NCBI GenBank assembly: GCA_964485395.1
Contig: CAZAJF010000009.1
Location: 46,834-110,833 of the forward strand
DNA from: JANNSO01 sp964485395
Lineage (GTDB): Bacteria > Spirochaetota > Spirochaetia > Treponematales > UBA12059
Length of the DNA stretch: 64,000 nt
Direction of reading: 5' to 3'
The position numbers and the translations under genes are program-made. Below, piece after piece: positions 24,987 to 32,339 of the stretch. The first letter of the stretch is position 1, and every line of letters begins with the position of its first letter. The notes under the pieces are model-generated. The model ran no database searches. It was not told the DNA's origin and saw nothing but the letters and a program-made list of their open reading frames with translations.

Positions 24987-26438
24987 TTATCTGTTTATGG
25001 CATATTCCTTCGCGAAGGCTACGACTGCGTCCCTGAATGCGTTTTCTGGCGGTTTTACCAAACCGGCGCCTACCATGCCGATGCCCGGCTTCTTGTGGGC
25101 TATGCCGGTATTGATGGCGGGCAGGATTCCGGTCTCCACCACTTTGCGCACGTCGATTCCCGTGGGCGTCCCGCGAAAGTCAAGGGCGGGGATCTGGTAC
25201 GCGTCGTTTTCGGTTTGGCAGATTTCATACATGCGCAGCGTAACGTCCAGGGCGTCCTGCGGGGATCCGCCCACGAATTTCACGATGGCCGGGGCTGCCG
25301 CCATGGCGAAGCCCCCGATGCCCGACGTTTCCGTTATGACGGAATCGCCGATGTCGAGGGCTGCGTCGTTGGGGCCGTAGCCGGGAAGGTACAATCCTTC
25401 CACGATGCCGGCCGGCCCTGTGAACCAGCGTCCGGGGAGCCCCGAAAGCTTGATGCCGAACTCGGTGCCGTTCCTGGCCATCGTGGTAATTATCGTGCTG
25501 CCTTCCACTCCTGCCGCCGCGTCCACGGTGCACTTCGCGCTGGGCATGGTAAGGTTCAGGAAAAAATGGTCGTTGCCGTTGAGGAACGCCAGGACCTTGG
25601 CTAATTTTTCGCGCGGCCAGTCCAGCATCACGAGGTGCGGCGCAAGCTCGCGGATTACGAGGGACGTTCCCGCCCGGTTGCGGTTGTGGCCCTCGTCGCC
25701 CATCTGAAGTATCTGGGCGATTATCGTCTTCATGTCCAGCGGCCCCCGCAGGGCAAGGGCGGCGGAAATGATGGGTGCCAGCTCGTCGCGCATCCACGCA
25801 AGGCGTCCGAGCACCTCCGCGGAATAGGCGCCGTAGCGGAGCACCTTGCCCAGTCCCTCGTTGAGCGTGCAGAATGCGCGGTTGCCGAATTCCTTGTTTT
25901 TCACGATCCACACGGGCATGCTCGCCGTCATGACGCCGGCCATGGGGCCTACGGCGTCATGGTGATGGCAAGGTTCAAAACGGATGTTCCCCGATGCCGC
26001 GAGCGTTTCCGCTTCCTCCGGATTCGCCGCGAGGCCTTCGTACATGAGGCCGCCCATGATCGCGCCTTTTAGCGGGCCGCACATGTCCTTCCAGGCGACG
26101 GGCGGGCCGGCGTGGAGTATGAGGTCGCGGGCCATGCCGGGGACGACGTCGAGAGCCGTGCCGATTCCGGTGACCGTGGGCTTGGCGGCCAGTATCCTCC
26201 GGACGGCTTCGGCGTTCGCGGCCTCGATGTCCAGATTCCCGCCGTTCTTGCCGCGTATGCCCCTCGCGATTGAGTCGAGGGCGGCGATGGTTTTCAAGTC
26301 GCCTCCGGCAGGCGGACGCCAGTCGACCTGCACCGCCTTGACGCCTTCCTTGAGCAGGTTTCTCGCGAAGGATTCAAGGCCAATGTTCACGGCGCGAAGC
26401 TCGGATGTGAATAATTTTTCAACCGGGATCTCGCTCAT
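24987..26438 (-). CDS. DUF1116 protein, AllG (YlbE)-like oxamate transcarbamylase subunit
   Basis: 483 residues of the DUF1116 family. Recognisable stretches are VDWRPPAGGD near residue 40, GPLKGAIMGGLMYEGLA near 145, FEPCHHHDAVGPMAGVMTASMPVWIV near 175, and QMGDEGHNRNRAGTSL near 245. In Escherichia coli the family members YlbE/AllG act with FdrA/AllF and YlbF/AllH in carbamoyl transfer between oxamate and carbamoyl phosphate during allantoin use; YahG is a paralogue. The start overlaps the fdrA-like stop as ATGA, so the pair is translationally coupled. The exact reaction here is inferred from the family. Confidence 0.8.
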   Translation of the reverse strand: MSEIPVEKLFTSELRAVNIGLESFARNLLKEGVKAVQVDWRPPAGGDLKTIAALDSIARGIRGKNGGNLDIEAANAEAVRRILAAKPTVTGIGTALDVVPGMARDLILHAGPPVAWKDMCGPLKGAIMGGLMYEGLAANPEEAETLAASGNIRFEPCHHHDAVGPMAGVMTASMPVWIVKNKEFGNRAFCTLNEGLGKVLRYGAYSAEVLGRLAWMRDELAPIISAALALRGPLDMKTIIAQILQMGDEGHNRNRAGTSLVIRELAPHLVMLDWPREKLAKVLAFLNGNDHFFLNLTMPSAKCTVDAAAGVEGSTIITTMARNGTEFGIKLSGLPGRWFTGPAGIVEGLYLPGYGPNDAALDIGDSVITETSGIGGFAMAAAPAIVKFVGGSPQDALDVTLRMYEICQTENDAYQIPALDFRGTPTGIDVRKVVETGILPAINTGIAHKKPGIGMVGAGLVKPPENAFRDAVVAFAKEYAINR

Positions 26439-28042
26439 TTCCGGCCTCCCGCTTTCTTAGCTATCTCGATGGCCAGAAGCGCCGCTCGATAATTCGAGGG
26501 CATTATCACGACGCCCTCCGCCTCGAGCTTGGCCGCTTGCGCCGCGTAATCCTGCGGGTCGGCCGCGGTTCCCGTAATCGACGCGACGACGGGCAGGTAT
26601 CCTCCGCGAGCCTTCGCTCCGGCCCTTGCCGTGCGGATGGCATCGAGGCAGGCGCCGCCCGGGTCTTCGTGCGAACCGTAGCCCAAGACTACGTCGAGGA
26701 GCAGGACCGCGCAGCTTTCGTCCCTGCCTTCAAGCGCTATCCGCTGGGCGCGGGCTGCGGGATCGATCATGGGGTGCGGCTTGCCGACGGTAAACACGTC
26801 GTCGCCGAGGTCTATCACGGTATGCCCTTCGGATTTCTGGGGATCCGCAAGGATCCACGATGGGTCGGTATGGTTATTGGAGCGTACGCCGCCGAGGGTC
26901 TCGTGAGCCAGGAAAAGCGTTTCGTCCGCGAGCGTGCCGCCTGTATAGAGCCCGCGGAGATATTTTTGTTTGCTGGATAGACGTGCAGATTCCTGGGTGG
27001 CGAGCTGCCCGATCGTGGTTCTGCTGGGCCTGTTATAGCGGTCGTTACCCGAGTCTTCGGCGATCAGTTTCCGCGCTTCGCTGGAATCGTGTTCCGTCGT
27101 GGCGAAAATCGTTGCCATGAGCGCGGCTTCCTCGAGGTCGTGGGCATATGCCAGCCGAGGTTCGTCTTCGAGGGGGGGCATTCCTAAAAAATGGGCCACG
27201 GCGGGTTTGCCGCTTGCGCGCAAGGCTGCGATGACCGCGGCGGCGACTTCCGGTGCGGGAGGCTTGCCGATCACGAGTATCACCTTCGTGGCCGGATCGG
27301 ACGCAAGCGCCTTGATGGCGAGGAGGCTTGTCATTCCGCCCACGGCGGCGTTTTTCATGTCGCGCCCGCCCGTGCCGATTCCTTGGCTGATACCCGAACC
27401 GTAACGGTCGATCAGGCAGGAAACTTCCTGAAGGCCCGTGCCCGCGGCCGCCACGATTCCGATAGGGCCGCGCCTTACGATGTTCGCGAAGCACAAGGGC
27501 TTGCCGTTGATGATCGCGGTACCGCAGTCCGGCCCCATCATGAGCAGGTTTTTGGAAACGGCGAGCTTTTTCAAGGCTACTTCGTCCGCCAGCGAAACGT
27601 TGTCCGAGAAGAGCATGACATGGAGCCCGGCTTCCAGGGCTTTTCTCGCCTCCCGGGCGGCATATGCGCCGGGAACTGAAATTATCGCGATATTCGCCTC
27701 AGGATCGATTTTAAGCGCTGACTGGCTTGATCCCGCCATGCGAAGCGCCGAGGTTTCCGAGTCGGTTTTCTTGCGACGCTTGAGCGAGGCGAACGCTTCC
27801 TTTATTGCGGCTTCCGCCGTGGATCCGTCTTGAGCTTCCACCGCCACGACGAGATCGCCGGGGGAAAGGTTCTGCAATTCGCGCGAAATGAAGCCCAAAC
27901 CCGTGAGCAGCTCGAGGTTCATGGGGGTCGCCATGGCGACGACCGCCTCGGAAACGCCTGTAAGCTTTTTTATACTGCGGGTAGCCAGCATGAGGAAGAC
28001 GGAATCGTAGTAGGAATCTTTTCTGACGGCTGTTTGTTTCAT
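26435..28042 (-). CDS. fdrA: FdrA/AllF-like acyl-CoA-synthetase-fold protein
   Basis: 535 residues related to the succinyl-CoA synthetase alpha fold. The Rossmann segment ANIAIISVPGAYAAREARKALEAGLHV is followed by NLLMMGPDCGTAIINGKPLCFAN, the FdrA hallmark, and GPIGIVAAAGTGLQEVS. In E. coli FdrA (AllF) is a subunit of the oxamate transcarbamylase system; YahF is a paralogue. The open frame extends to 28126, but ATG 28042 is preceded by AGGTGG and fits the family N-terminus. It heads a minus-strand series allF-allG-cyclase-CaiB-amidase and is divergent from a xanthine/uracil permease. Confidence 0.85.
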   Translation of the reverse strand: MKQTAVRKDSYYDSVFLMLATRSIKKLTGVSEAVVAMATPMNLELLTGLGFISRELQNLSPGDLVVAVEAQDGSTAEAAIKEAFASLKRRKKTDSETSALRMAGSSQSALKIDPEANIAIISVPGAYAAREARKALEAGLHVMLFSDNVSLADEVALKKLAVSKNLLMMGPDCGTAIINGKPLCFANIVRRGPIGIVAAAGTGLQEVSCLIDRYGSGISQGIGTGGRDMKNAAVGGMTSLLAIKALASDPATKVILVIGKPPAPEVAAAVIAALRASGKPAVAHFLGMPPLEDEPRLAYAHDLEEAALMATIFATTEHDSSEARKLIAEDSGNDRYNRPSRTTIGQLATQESARLSSKQKYLRGLYTGGTLADETLFLAHETLGGVRSNNHTDPSWILADPQKSEGHTVIDLGDDVFTVGKPHPMIDPAARAQRIALEGRDESCAVLLLDVVLGYGSHEDPGGACLDAIRTARAGAKARGGYLPVVASITGTAADPQDYAAQAAKLEAEGVVIMPSNYRAALLAIEIAKKAGGRK

Positions 28043-28103
28043 CGTACCACCTGAACAGACGAGTATAGCACTCGAATCCAGTTTGCGAAAGCCCAAAATA
28101 TTT

Positions 28104-28133
28104 TTGTACAAGATTGGAATTGTCATGTATAAT
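28104..28133 (+). promoter_or_regulatory. Candidate promoter for the purine/pyrimidine permease
   Basis: A perfect TATAAT at 28128-28133 has a weak -35 (TTGTAC, 28104-28109) at 18 bp. Transcription would start near 28140. The weak -35 fits a regulated promoter. Confidence 0.5.
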
Positions 28134-28141
28134 CAATTGTC

Positions 28142-28154
28142 CGCGACTGTCGCG
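28142..28154. promoter_or_regulatory. Palindrome at the predicted permease transcription start
   Basis: CGCGAC-T-GTCGCG is a perfect 6-bp inverted repeat just downstream of the TATAAT box, positioned where a repressor would block initiation. No adjacent repressor gene identifies its ligand. Confidence 0.35.
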
Positions 28155-28213
28155 AACAGGTTGCGCCTTGTGCGCGCGACTTGATTTCAACCGAGTGTTC
28201 TGGAGGAGACTTT

Positions 28214-29539
28214 ATGAGCGAGCAAAAGAATTTCTGGAATTTCCTTGGCTTCAGGGCGGGGCAGAGCAAGGAAGGTTTCTTGCCCGACGAAGCTCCGAGC
28301 TTTGGCAAGCTCATCCTGTTTGCGCTTCAGCAGTTCATCGTCATGTTTCCCGCGACGGTTCTGGTCGCCCTCCTTACCGGGTTCCATGTAAGCACGACTA
28401 TTTTCGCCTCGGGCTTCGCGACACTTGGATTCATCCTCGTTACCGGCGGAAAAATTCCTCTCTATTATGGAAGTTCCTTTTCCTACCTCGCGGCCATCGT
28501 CTCCATCACCGGCGTAAAATACGGCGTCATCGCCTCGGACGCCCTTATCAGCCAGGCGCAGTTCGGAATCATCATGTCCGGACTCGTTTCCATGCTCGCC
28601 GGATTCCTCGTCATCAAGGTGGGAATGGACAAGATCAACAGGATCCTTCCGGCCACGGTCACCGGTTCCATCGCCATCGTCATCGGAATCACCCTCGCCG
28701 GGACGGCCATGGGCAACGCTTCGGCCAACTGGACCATCGCGCTCATAACCCTCGTGGCGACCATCCTGTTTTCCGTTTTCCTCAAGGGCGTACTCGGGCA
28801 GCTGCCCATACTGTTCGGCGTATTGGTCGGCTACATCGCATCCCTCATCATGGGCATCGTCGACTTTACGCCGCTTACTTCGGCCGCGTTCATCCAGGCT
28901 CCGCACTTTACGCTGCCCAGTATCTCCTGGACCGCCGTGCTCGCCATCATGCCCATCGCCATAGCCACGATTCCGGAGTCTACGGCGCACTTGTTCCAGA
29001 TCGACATCTACGTGAACAACCTCGCGAAGAAACGCGGCGAGAAGGAATACAAGATCGCCGACAGGCTCGGGCGCAACCTCATAGGCGACGGCTTGGGCGA
29101 CATCATCAGTTCACTGTTCGGCGGACCCGCCGGCACGAACTACGGCGAGAACATTTCAACCATGGCCATCACCAAAGTGTTCTCGGTTCCGGTGCTCATC
29201 TGCTCGGCGATCCTCGCCATCCTTTTCAGCTTCTTCGGAAAATTCTCAGGCGCCATCAACACGATACCGGGTCCCGTAATCGGCGGCCTGTCAATCTACC
29301 TGTTCGGCGTAATCGCGGTGCAGGGCGTCGGCATCATGATCGAGAAGAAGGTCGACCTGTTCGACAACAAGAGCCTCGCGGTCATCTCCACCATCCTGGT
29401 CATCGGCATCGGCGGCGCGTTCGCGTTCCCGAACGGCATGATACCGGTTTTCGGCGCGCAGCTTCCGGCCATCGCCACCGCGGCGGTATGGGGTATCGTG
29501 CTCAACGCCCTGTTCATGATCAAGGGCAAGAAAAAATAA
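28214..29539 (+). CDS. NCS2-family uracil/xanthine permease
   Basis: 441 residues with about 13-14 hydrophobic segments. NCS2 motifs include SQAQFGIIMSGLVSMLAGFLV, the substrate-site motif PESTAHLFQID near residue 255, and GLGDIISSLFGGPAGTNYGENISTMAITKVFS, the family signature. It imports a nucleobase with protons or sodium. The nearby xanthine-dehydrogenase-type enzyme and AllFGH-like genes favour xanthine or a related purine over uracil (inference). The ATG at 28214 has GGAGG upstream; the frame itself opens at 28181. A strong terminator follows. Confidence 0.88.
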   Translation: MSEQKNFWNFLGFRAGQSKEGFLPDEAPSFGKLILFALQQFIVMFPATVLVALLTGFHVSTTIFASGFATLGFILVTGGKIPLYYGSSFSYLAAIVSITGVKYGVIASDALISQAQFGIIMSGLVSMLAGFLVIKVGMDKINRILPATVTGSIAIVIGITLAGTAMGNASANWTIALITLVATILFSVFLKGVLGQLPILFGVLVGYIASLIMGIVDFTPLTSAAFIQAPHFTLPSISWTAVLAIMPIAIATIPESTAHLFQIDIYVNNLAKKRGEKEYKIADRLGRNLIGDGLGDIISSLFGGPAGTNYGENISTMAITKVFSVPVLICSAILAILFSFFGKFSGAINTIPGPVIGGLSIYLFGVIAVQGVGIMIEKKVDLFDNKSLAVISTILVIGIGGAFAFPNGMIPVFGAQLPAIATAAVWGIVLNALFMIKGKKK

Positions 29540-29568
29540 TATAAAGAGAATCTATTCGATGATCGATA

Positions 29569-29609
29569 AGCGGGACGCCGGGGTTGTAAACCGGGCGCCC
29601 CGTTTTTTT
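29569..29609 (+). terminator. Rho-independent terminator of the permease gene
   Basis: A GC-rich stem (GCGGGACGCCGG with CCGGGCGCCCCG, one mismatch) is followed by seven T residues (29603-29609). It ends at the stop codon of the convergent AllH-like gene. Confidence 0.85.
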
Positions 29610-30495
29610 ATCGGCTGGCGTAATAAAGACCAGCCAGGAAACCGGCGAGCGCATCCTCTCCCGAAGTGGCTCCATGGCGTAGCGCGGCGGCGACGGCATC
29701 TTCGAGCTTCGCTTTTGATGCGACCGAGTCCGACGAGGCTGCATCCGAAACAGCGTGCGCCAAGGCAAGCAGGTAATGCGGCGGAACGGCAGCGACTGCG
29801 CCGAGCAATAGAGCCCTCCCTGCCGCGGTCGTCCGGTCCAGCATCGTTCGCAGCCGGGAGCGCAGCTCGTCCGCGGCCGTGCGCGCGGACTGTCCGCAAA
29901 GGTCGAGGGCTGTCAGGTAACCTGTGAGCCAATCATCGCCCGCGGGGGTCGTCCCGGGCCCGAAGCCGACGAGGTTGGATGGAAAGCCAGGAGAATCCTC
30001 GAGTTTTTTAAACGCGTTCGCAAAAGCCCCCGGTGCATGGATTCCCTCGGAAAGCCGGCTTTGCAGGCGTTGCCGATCGAGGGCACGTTCGATTCCGTCG
30101 ATGGATGCGATTATTCCCCCCGGTGTCAGCGGAGCCTGCTTAGGAACGGAAAGCCTCGGATCCCAGGCGATGGAACCTGAAAAGTCGAGGATCGCGTAAG
30201 GCGTGGATTCCTGGAAATCGCGGCAGGTGGGCGAAAAAAGCTTCAGTGACCGGCCGTCGTATATAACCGGCGGTTTTTCCCTTTCGCCGCCGTCCGGCAT
30301 GGCATCCGCTCCATCGCGGAATTCCGGGAAGCCAGTGGAGTTATAAAAAGATCTCGCTTCCATCATGTCCGCCGACGCGACGATCGAGACGAGCGCGCCG
30401 TCGCTGTGCAGGAGCGAGACGGCGTTCCGGAAAACCCCGACGAGCGCGGCCGTCCACGGCGGGGGCGGAACGAGGCAGCCCGTCAATCGCCGCAT
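29608..30495 (-). CDS. DUF2877 protein, AllH (YlbF)-like
   Basis: 295 residues. The family hallmark NLVGFGPGTTPAGDDWLTGYL (residues ~165-185) and the C-terminal HYLLALAHAV...DALAGFLAGLYY region identify DUF2877. The E. coli member YlbF/AllH works with FdrA/AllF and YlbE/AllG; YahE is a paralogue. Here the gene is separated from the allFG-like pair by the oppositely oriented permease and instead overlaps the 3' end of an adenylate cyclase gene by 13 nt. The ATG at 30495 has no strong Shine-Dalgarno, consistent with coupling to that upstream gene. Confidence 0.8.
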   Translation of the reverse strand: MRRLTGCLVPPPPWTAALVGVFRNAVSLLHSDGALVSIVASADMMEARSFYNSTGFPEFRDGADAMPDGGEREKPPVIYDGRSLKLFSPTCRDFQESTPYAILDFSGSIAWDPRLSVPKQAPLTPGGIIASIDGIERALDRQRLQSRLSEGIHAPGAFANAFKKLEDSPGFPSNLVGFGPGTTPAGDDWLTGYLTALDLCGQSARTAADELRSRLRTMLDRTTAAGRALLLGAVAAVPPHYLLALAHAVSDAASSDSVASKAKLEDAVAAALRHGATSGEDALAGFLAGLYYASR

Positions 30496-32246
30496 AAGAC
30501 CAGGAAGGTCGTCATTCTGCCTTTTCCCTTTATCTCTATGTTTTCCCTGGTTTCAAAGCCGGGTTTCTCGGTGAGCAGATCGAGAGTCGCCTTTGATACT
30601 TGTATCCTTCCGCCTACGCCGCTCGATTCCATCCTGCTGGCAATGTTTACCGCGTCTCCCCAGAGGTCATAGATGAATTTATGCTTGCCTATGACACCTG
30701 CGACGACCCTCCCCGAGTTTATTCCCACCCGCATAGCTATCTTGGCATCATTGGCCCTGTTGAATTCCGCGACATCCTCGAGGAGACCCTTCGCGAATTT
30801 CAAGGCGCTGTCCGCGTGCCCCGGGTCTCGCACGGGCAAGCCCGCGACAGCCATGTAGCAGTCCCCGATGGTCTTGATCTTCTCGACTCCGAACCTGTCG
30901 CATGAAGCGTCTATCCTCGAGAAAAGCGAATCGAGCATCGAGACCAGGCCTTCCGGGGATAAGCGTTCCGAGAATTCCGTGAAGCCTACTATGTCGGCGA
31001 AAATTATGCTGGCGCTTTCGAAGCGCTCGGTAGTATTCGTGCGTCCCCGCTTCAAGTCCTCCGCGACGCTCGCCGGCAGGATGTTCAAGATCAGCTTCTC
31101 GTTCTCTTCGCTCTTTTGCGGCAGGAGCCAGGTTTGTTCGGTGATTTTCCTGTTCATGACGGTTCGGTTCCGGGCTCCGGCCACGTACAGGATTACGACG
31201 AGGGCGAATATCAGACCGGTTAATAAAAGATTCACGCCTTCTACGAGGAGAAGGCCAATCATCGACGTTGAAAGCAGGAGGAAAGCCAAGCCGTTTTTAA
31301 TGGGGCTCGCGGCGAACGTCACGGGAGGGTAGGCTGTCCGCGCTTGCGAGGTTTTTTTAAGGTTCAGGGCTGCGTAAATAAAAAACGCCAGCGCGAGTAT
31401 CGATGCGGATATCACCGCTTGCCTGGTCAGCCCCAGCGTGAGGGCGTCCGTTTCGGGCCGTCGATGGAGCAGTACCACCGATTCCTGCACCGAAGCCCAA
31501 ATTGCGCAGGCGTTAAGCTGGACGGGTATGGCGGTCGCGAGCCTAAGGGAAGGGAATACGAGCTTCAGGAACGTCGTAGATAAGGCTGCCCCGAAGATGG
31601 AAAACGCGATACCCTCGATTATATTTGCGTCGAAAACGCCGTTGGCTATAAGGAGCTCGAATGGATTTCCTCCTTCTCGAGCCAAGGCTCGAGGCATCGC
31701 GGCTATGGCAAGCAGTGTCGTTGCGGAGATGGCGCTGATGAGCGATATGATCGGGTACACTCCGGACCAAGGCTCTTTATCGATCCGATTTGCGCTCAGG
31801 GTCCGGCATTCAAGGAATTGGTAGGCAAGCAACAATCCGACCAGGATCAGGACTCCCGTTTCGATCATGGAGTAGCCGAGGATAATGCCATCGAGGGAAC
31901 TGGTGGAAATCGCGCGGCCTTCGAGAAAAGTCGAATTGCCCGGCGAGAGCAGGATCGTCAGGCTGGACAGGAACAGGAAAAGGATGACGGCCGGGAATAC
32001 GGCCTGCGTGTCCTTGATTTGCTGCCAGTCTTTCAATGGGTTGCAGGATCTAGAAAAAACGTTGGGCAGGAATCTGCTGGTGCTGATACCGCGAAACAAG
32101 TAGAGGGAAACCGGAATGTAGAGCATGCTTATGGGCAGGAACCACGCGAGGTCGAACGTTCCGGTCGCCAGCTTCAGCAGGAAAATCGGTGTGCTCAAGA
32201 AGAAGTAGGCGAGAAACTCGGCCAGGTCAAGAATCCGTCGTTTCAT
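30483..32246 (-). CDS. Membrane-bound class III adenylate cyclase
   Basis: 587 residues. Residues 1-355 contain roughly ten hydrophobic segments, and the catalytic domain spans ~385-585. Metal-binding D418 (FADIVGF) and D462 (IGDCYMA), adenine-selecting K458 and D527 (YDLWGD), and transition-state N534 and R538 (NIASRME) are all present. This predicts a functional ATP-specific cyclase rather than a guanylate cyclase. The long multi-pass N-terminal region is unlike the usual periplasmic-sensor cyclases and its signal is unknown. Its 3' end overlaps the AllH-like gene, an odd pairing that may tie cAMP to nitrogen or purine supply (inference). Confidence 0.85.
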   Translation of the reverse strand: MKRRILDLAEFLAYFFLSTPIFLLKLATGTFDLAWFLPISMLYIPVSLYLFRGISTSRFLPNVFSRSCNPLKDWQQIKDTQAVFPAVILFLFLSSLTILLSPGNSTFLEGRAISTSSLDGIILGYSMIETGVLILVGLLLAYQFLECRTLSANRIDKEPWSGVYPIISLISAISATTLLAIAAMPRALAREGGNPFELLIANGVFDANIIEGIAFSIFGAALSTTFLKLVFPSLRLATAIPVQLNACAIWASVQESVVLLHRRPETDALTLGLTRQAVISASILALAFFIYAALNLKKTSQARTAYPPVTFAASPIKNGLAFLLLSTSMIGLLLVEGVNLLLTGLIFALVVILYVAGARNRTVMNRKITEQTWLLPQKSEENEKLILNILPASVAEDLKRGRTNTTERFESASIIFADIVGFTEFSERLSPEGLVSMLDSLFSRIDASCDRFGVEKIKTIGDCYMAVAGLPVRDPGHADSALKFAKGLLEDVAEFNRANDAKIAMRVGINSGRVVAGVIGKHKFIYDLWGDAVNIASRMESSGVGGRIQVSKATLDLLTEKPGFETRENIEIKGKGRMTTFLVLCGD

Positions 32247-32285
32247 CTCGATTCGTCCTCGCGAAATAAAGTGAAAATATCTTAA

Positions 32286-32313
32286 TCAGGGAAGCCTTGG
32301 TCGGCTTCCCTGA
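32286..32313 (-). terminator. Hairpin at the end of the molybdoenzyme operon
   Basis: An 11-bp perfect stem (TCAGGGAAGCC / GGCTTCCCTGA, 6-nt loop) starts 27 nt past the stop of the large subunit. In minus-strand sense it is followed only by a loose T-rich stretch, so termination may be partial, with read-through towards the adenylate cyclase gene. Confidence 0.65.
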
Positions 32314-32339
32314 ACGTCTTTTGCGTTGCGCCGTCGCTA

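Noticed and set aside
28114..29544. 476-residue plus-strand frame overlapping the permease
   Set aside because: Frame-shifted shadow rich in His/Arg; the true frame has NCS2 motifs and a ribosome site.
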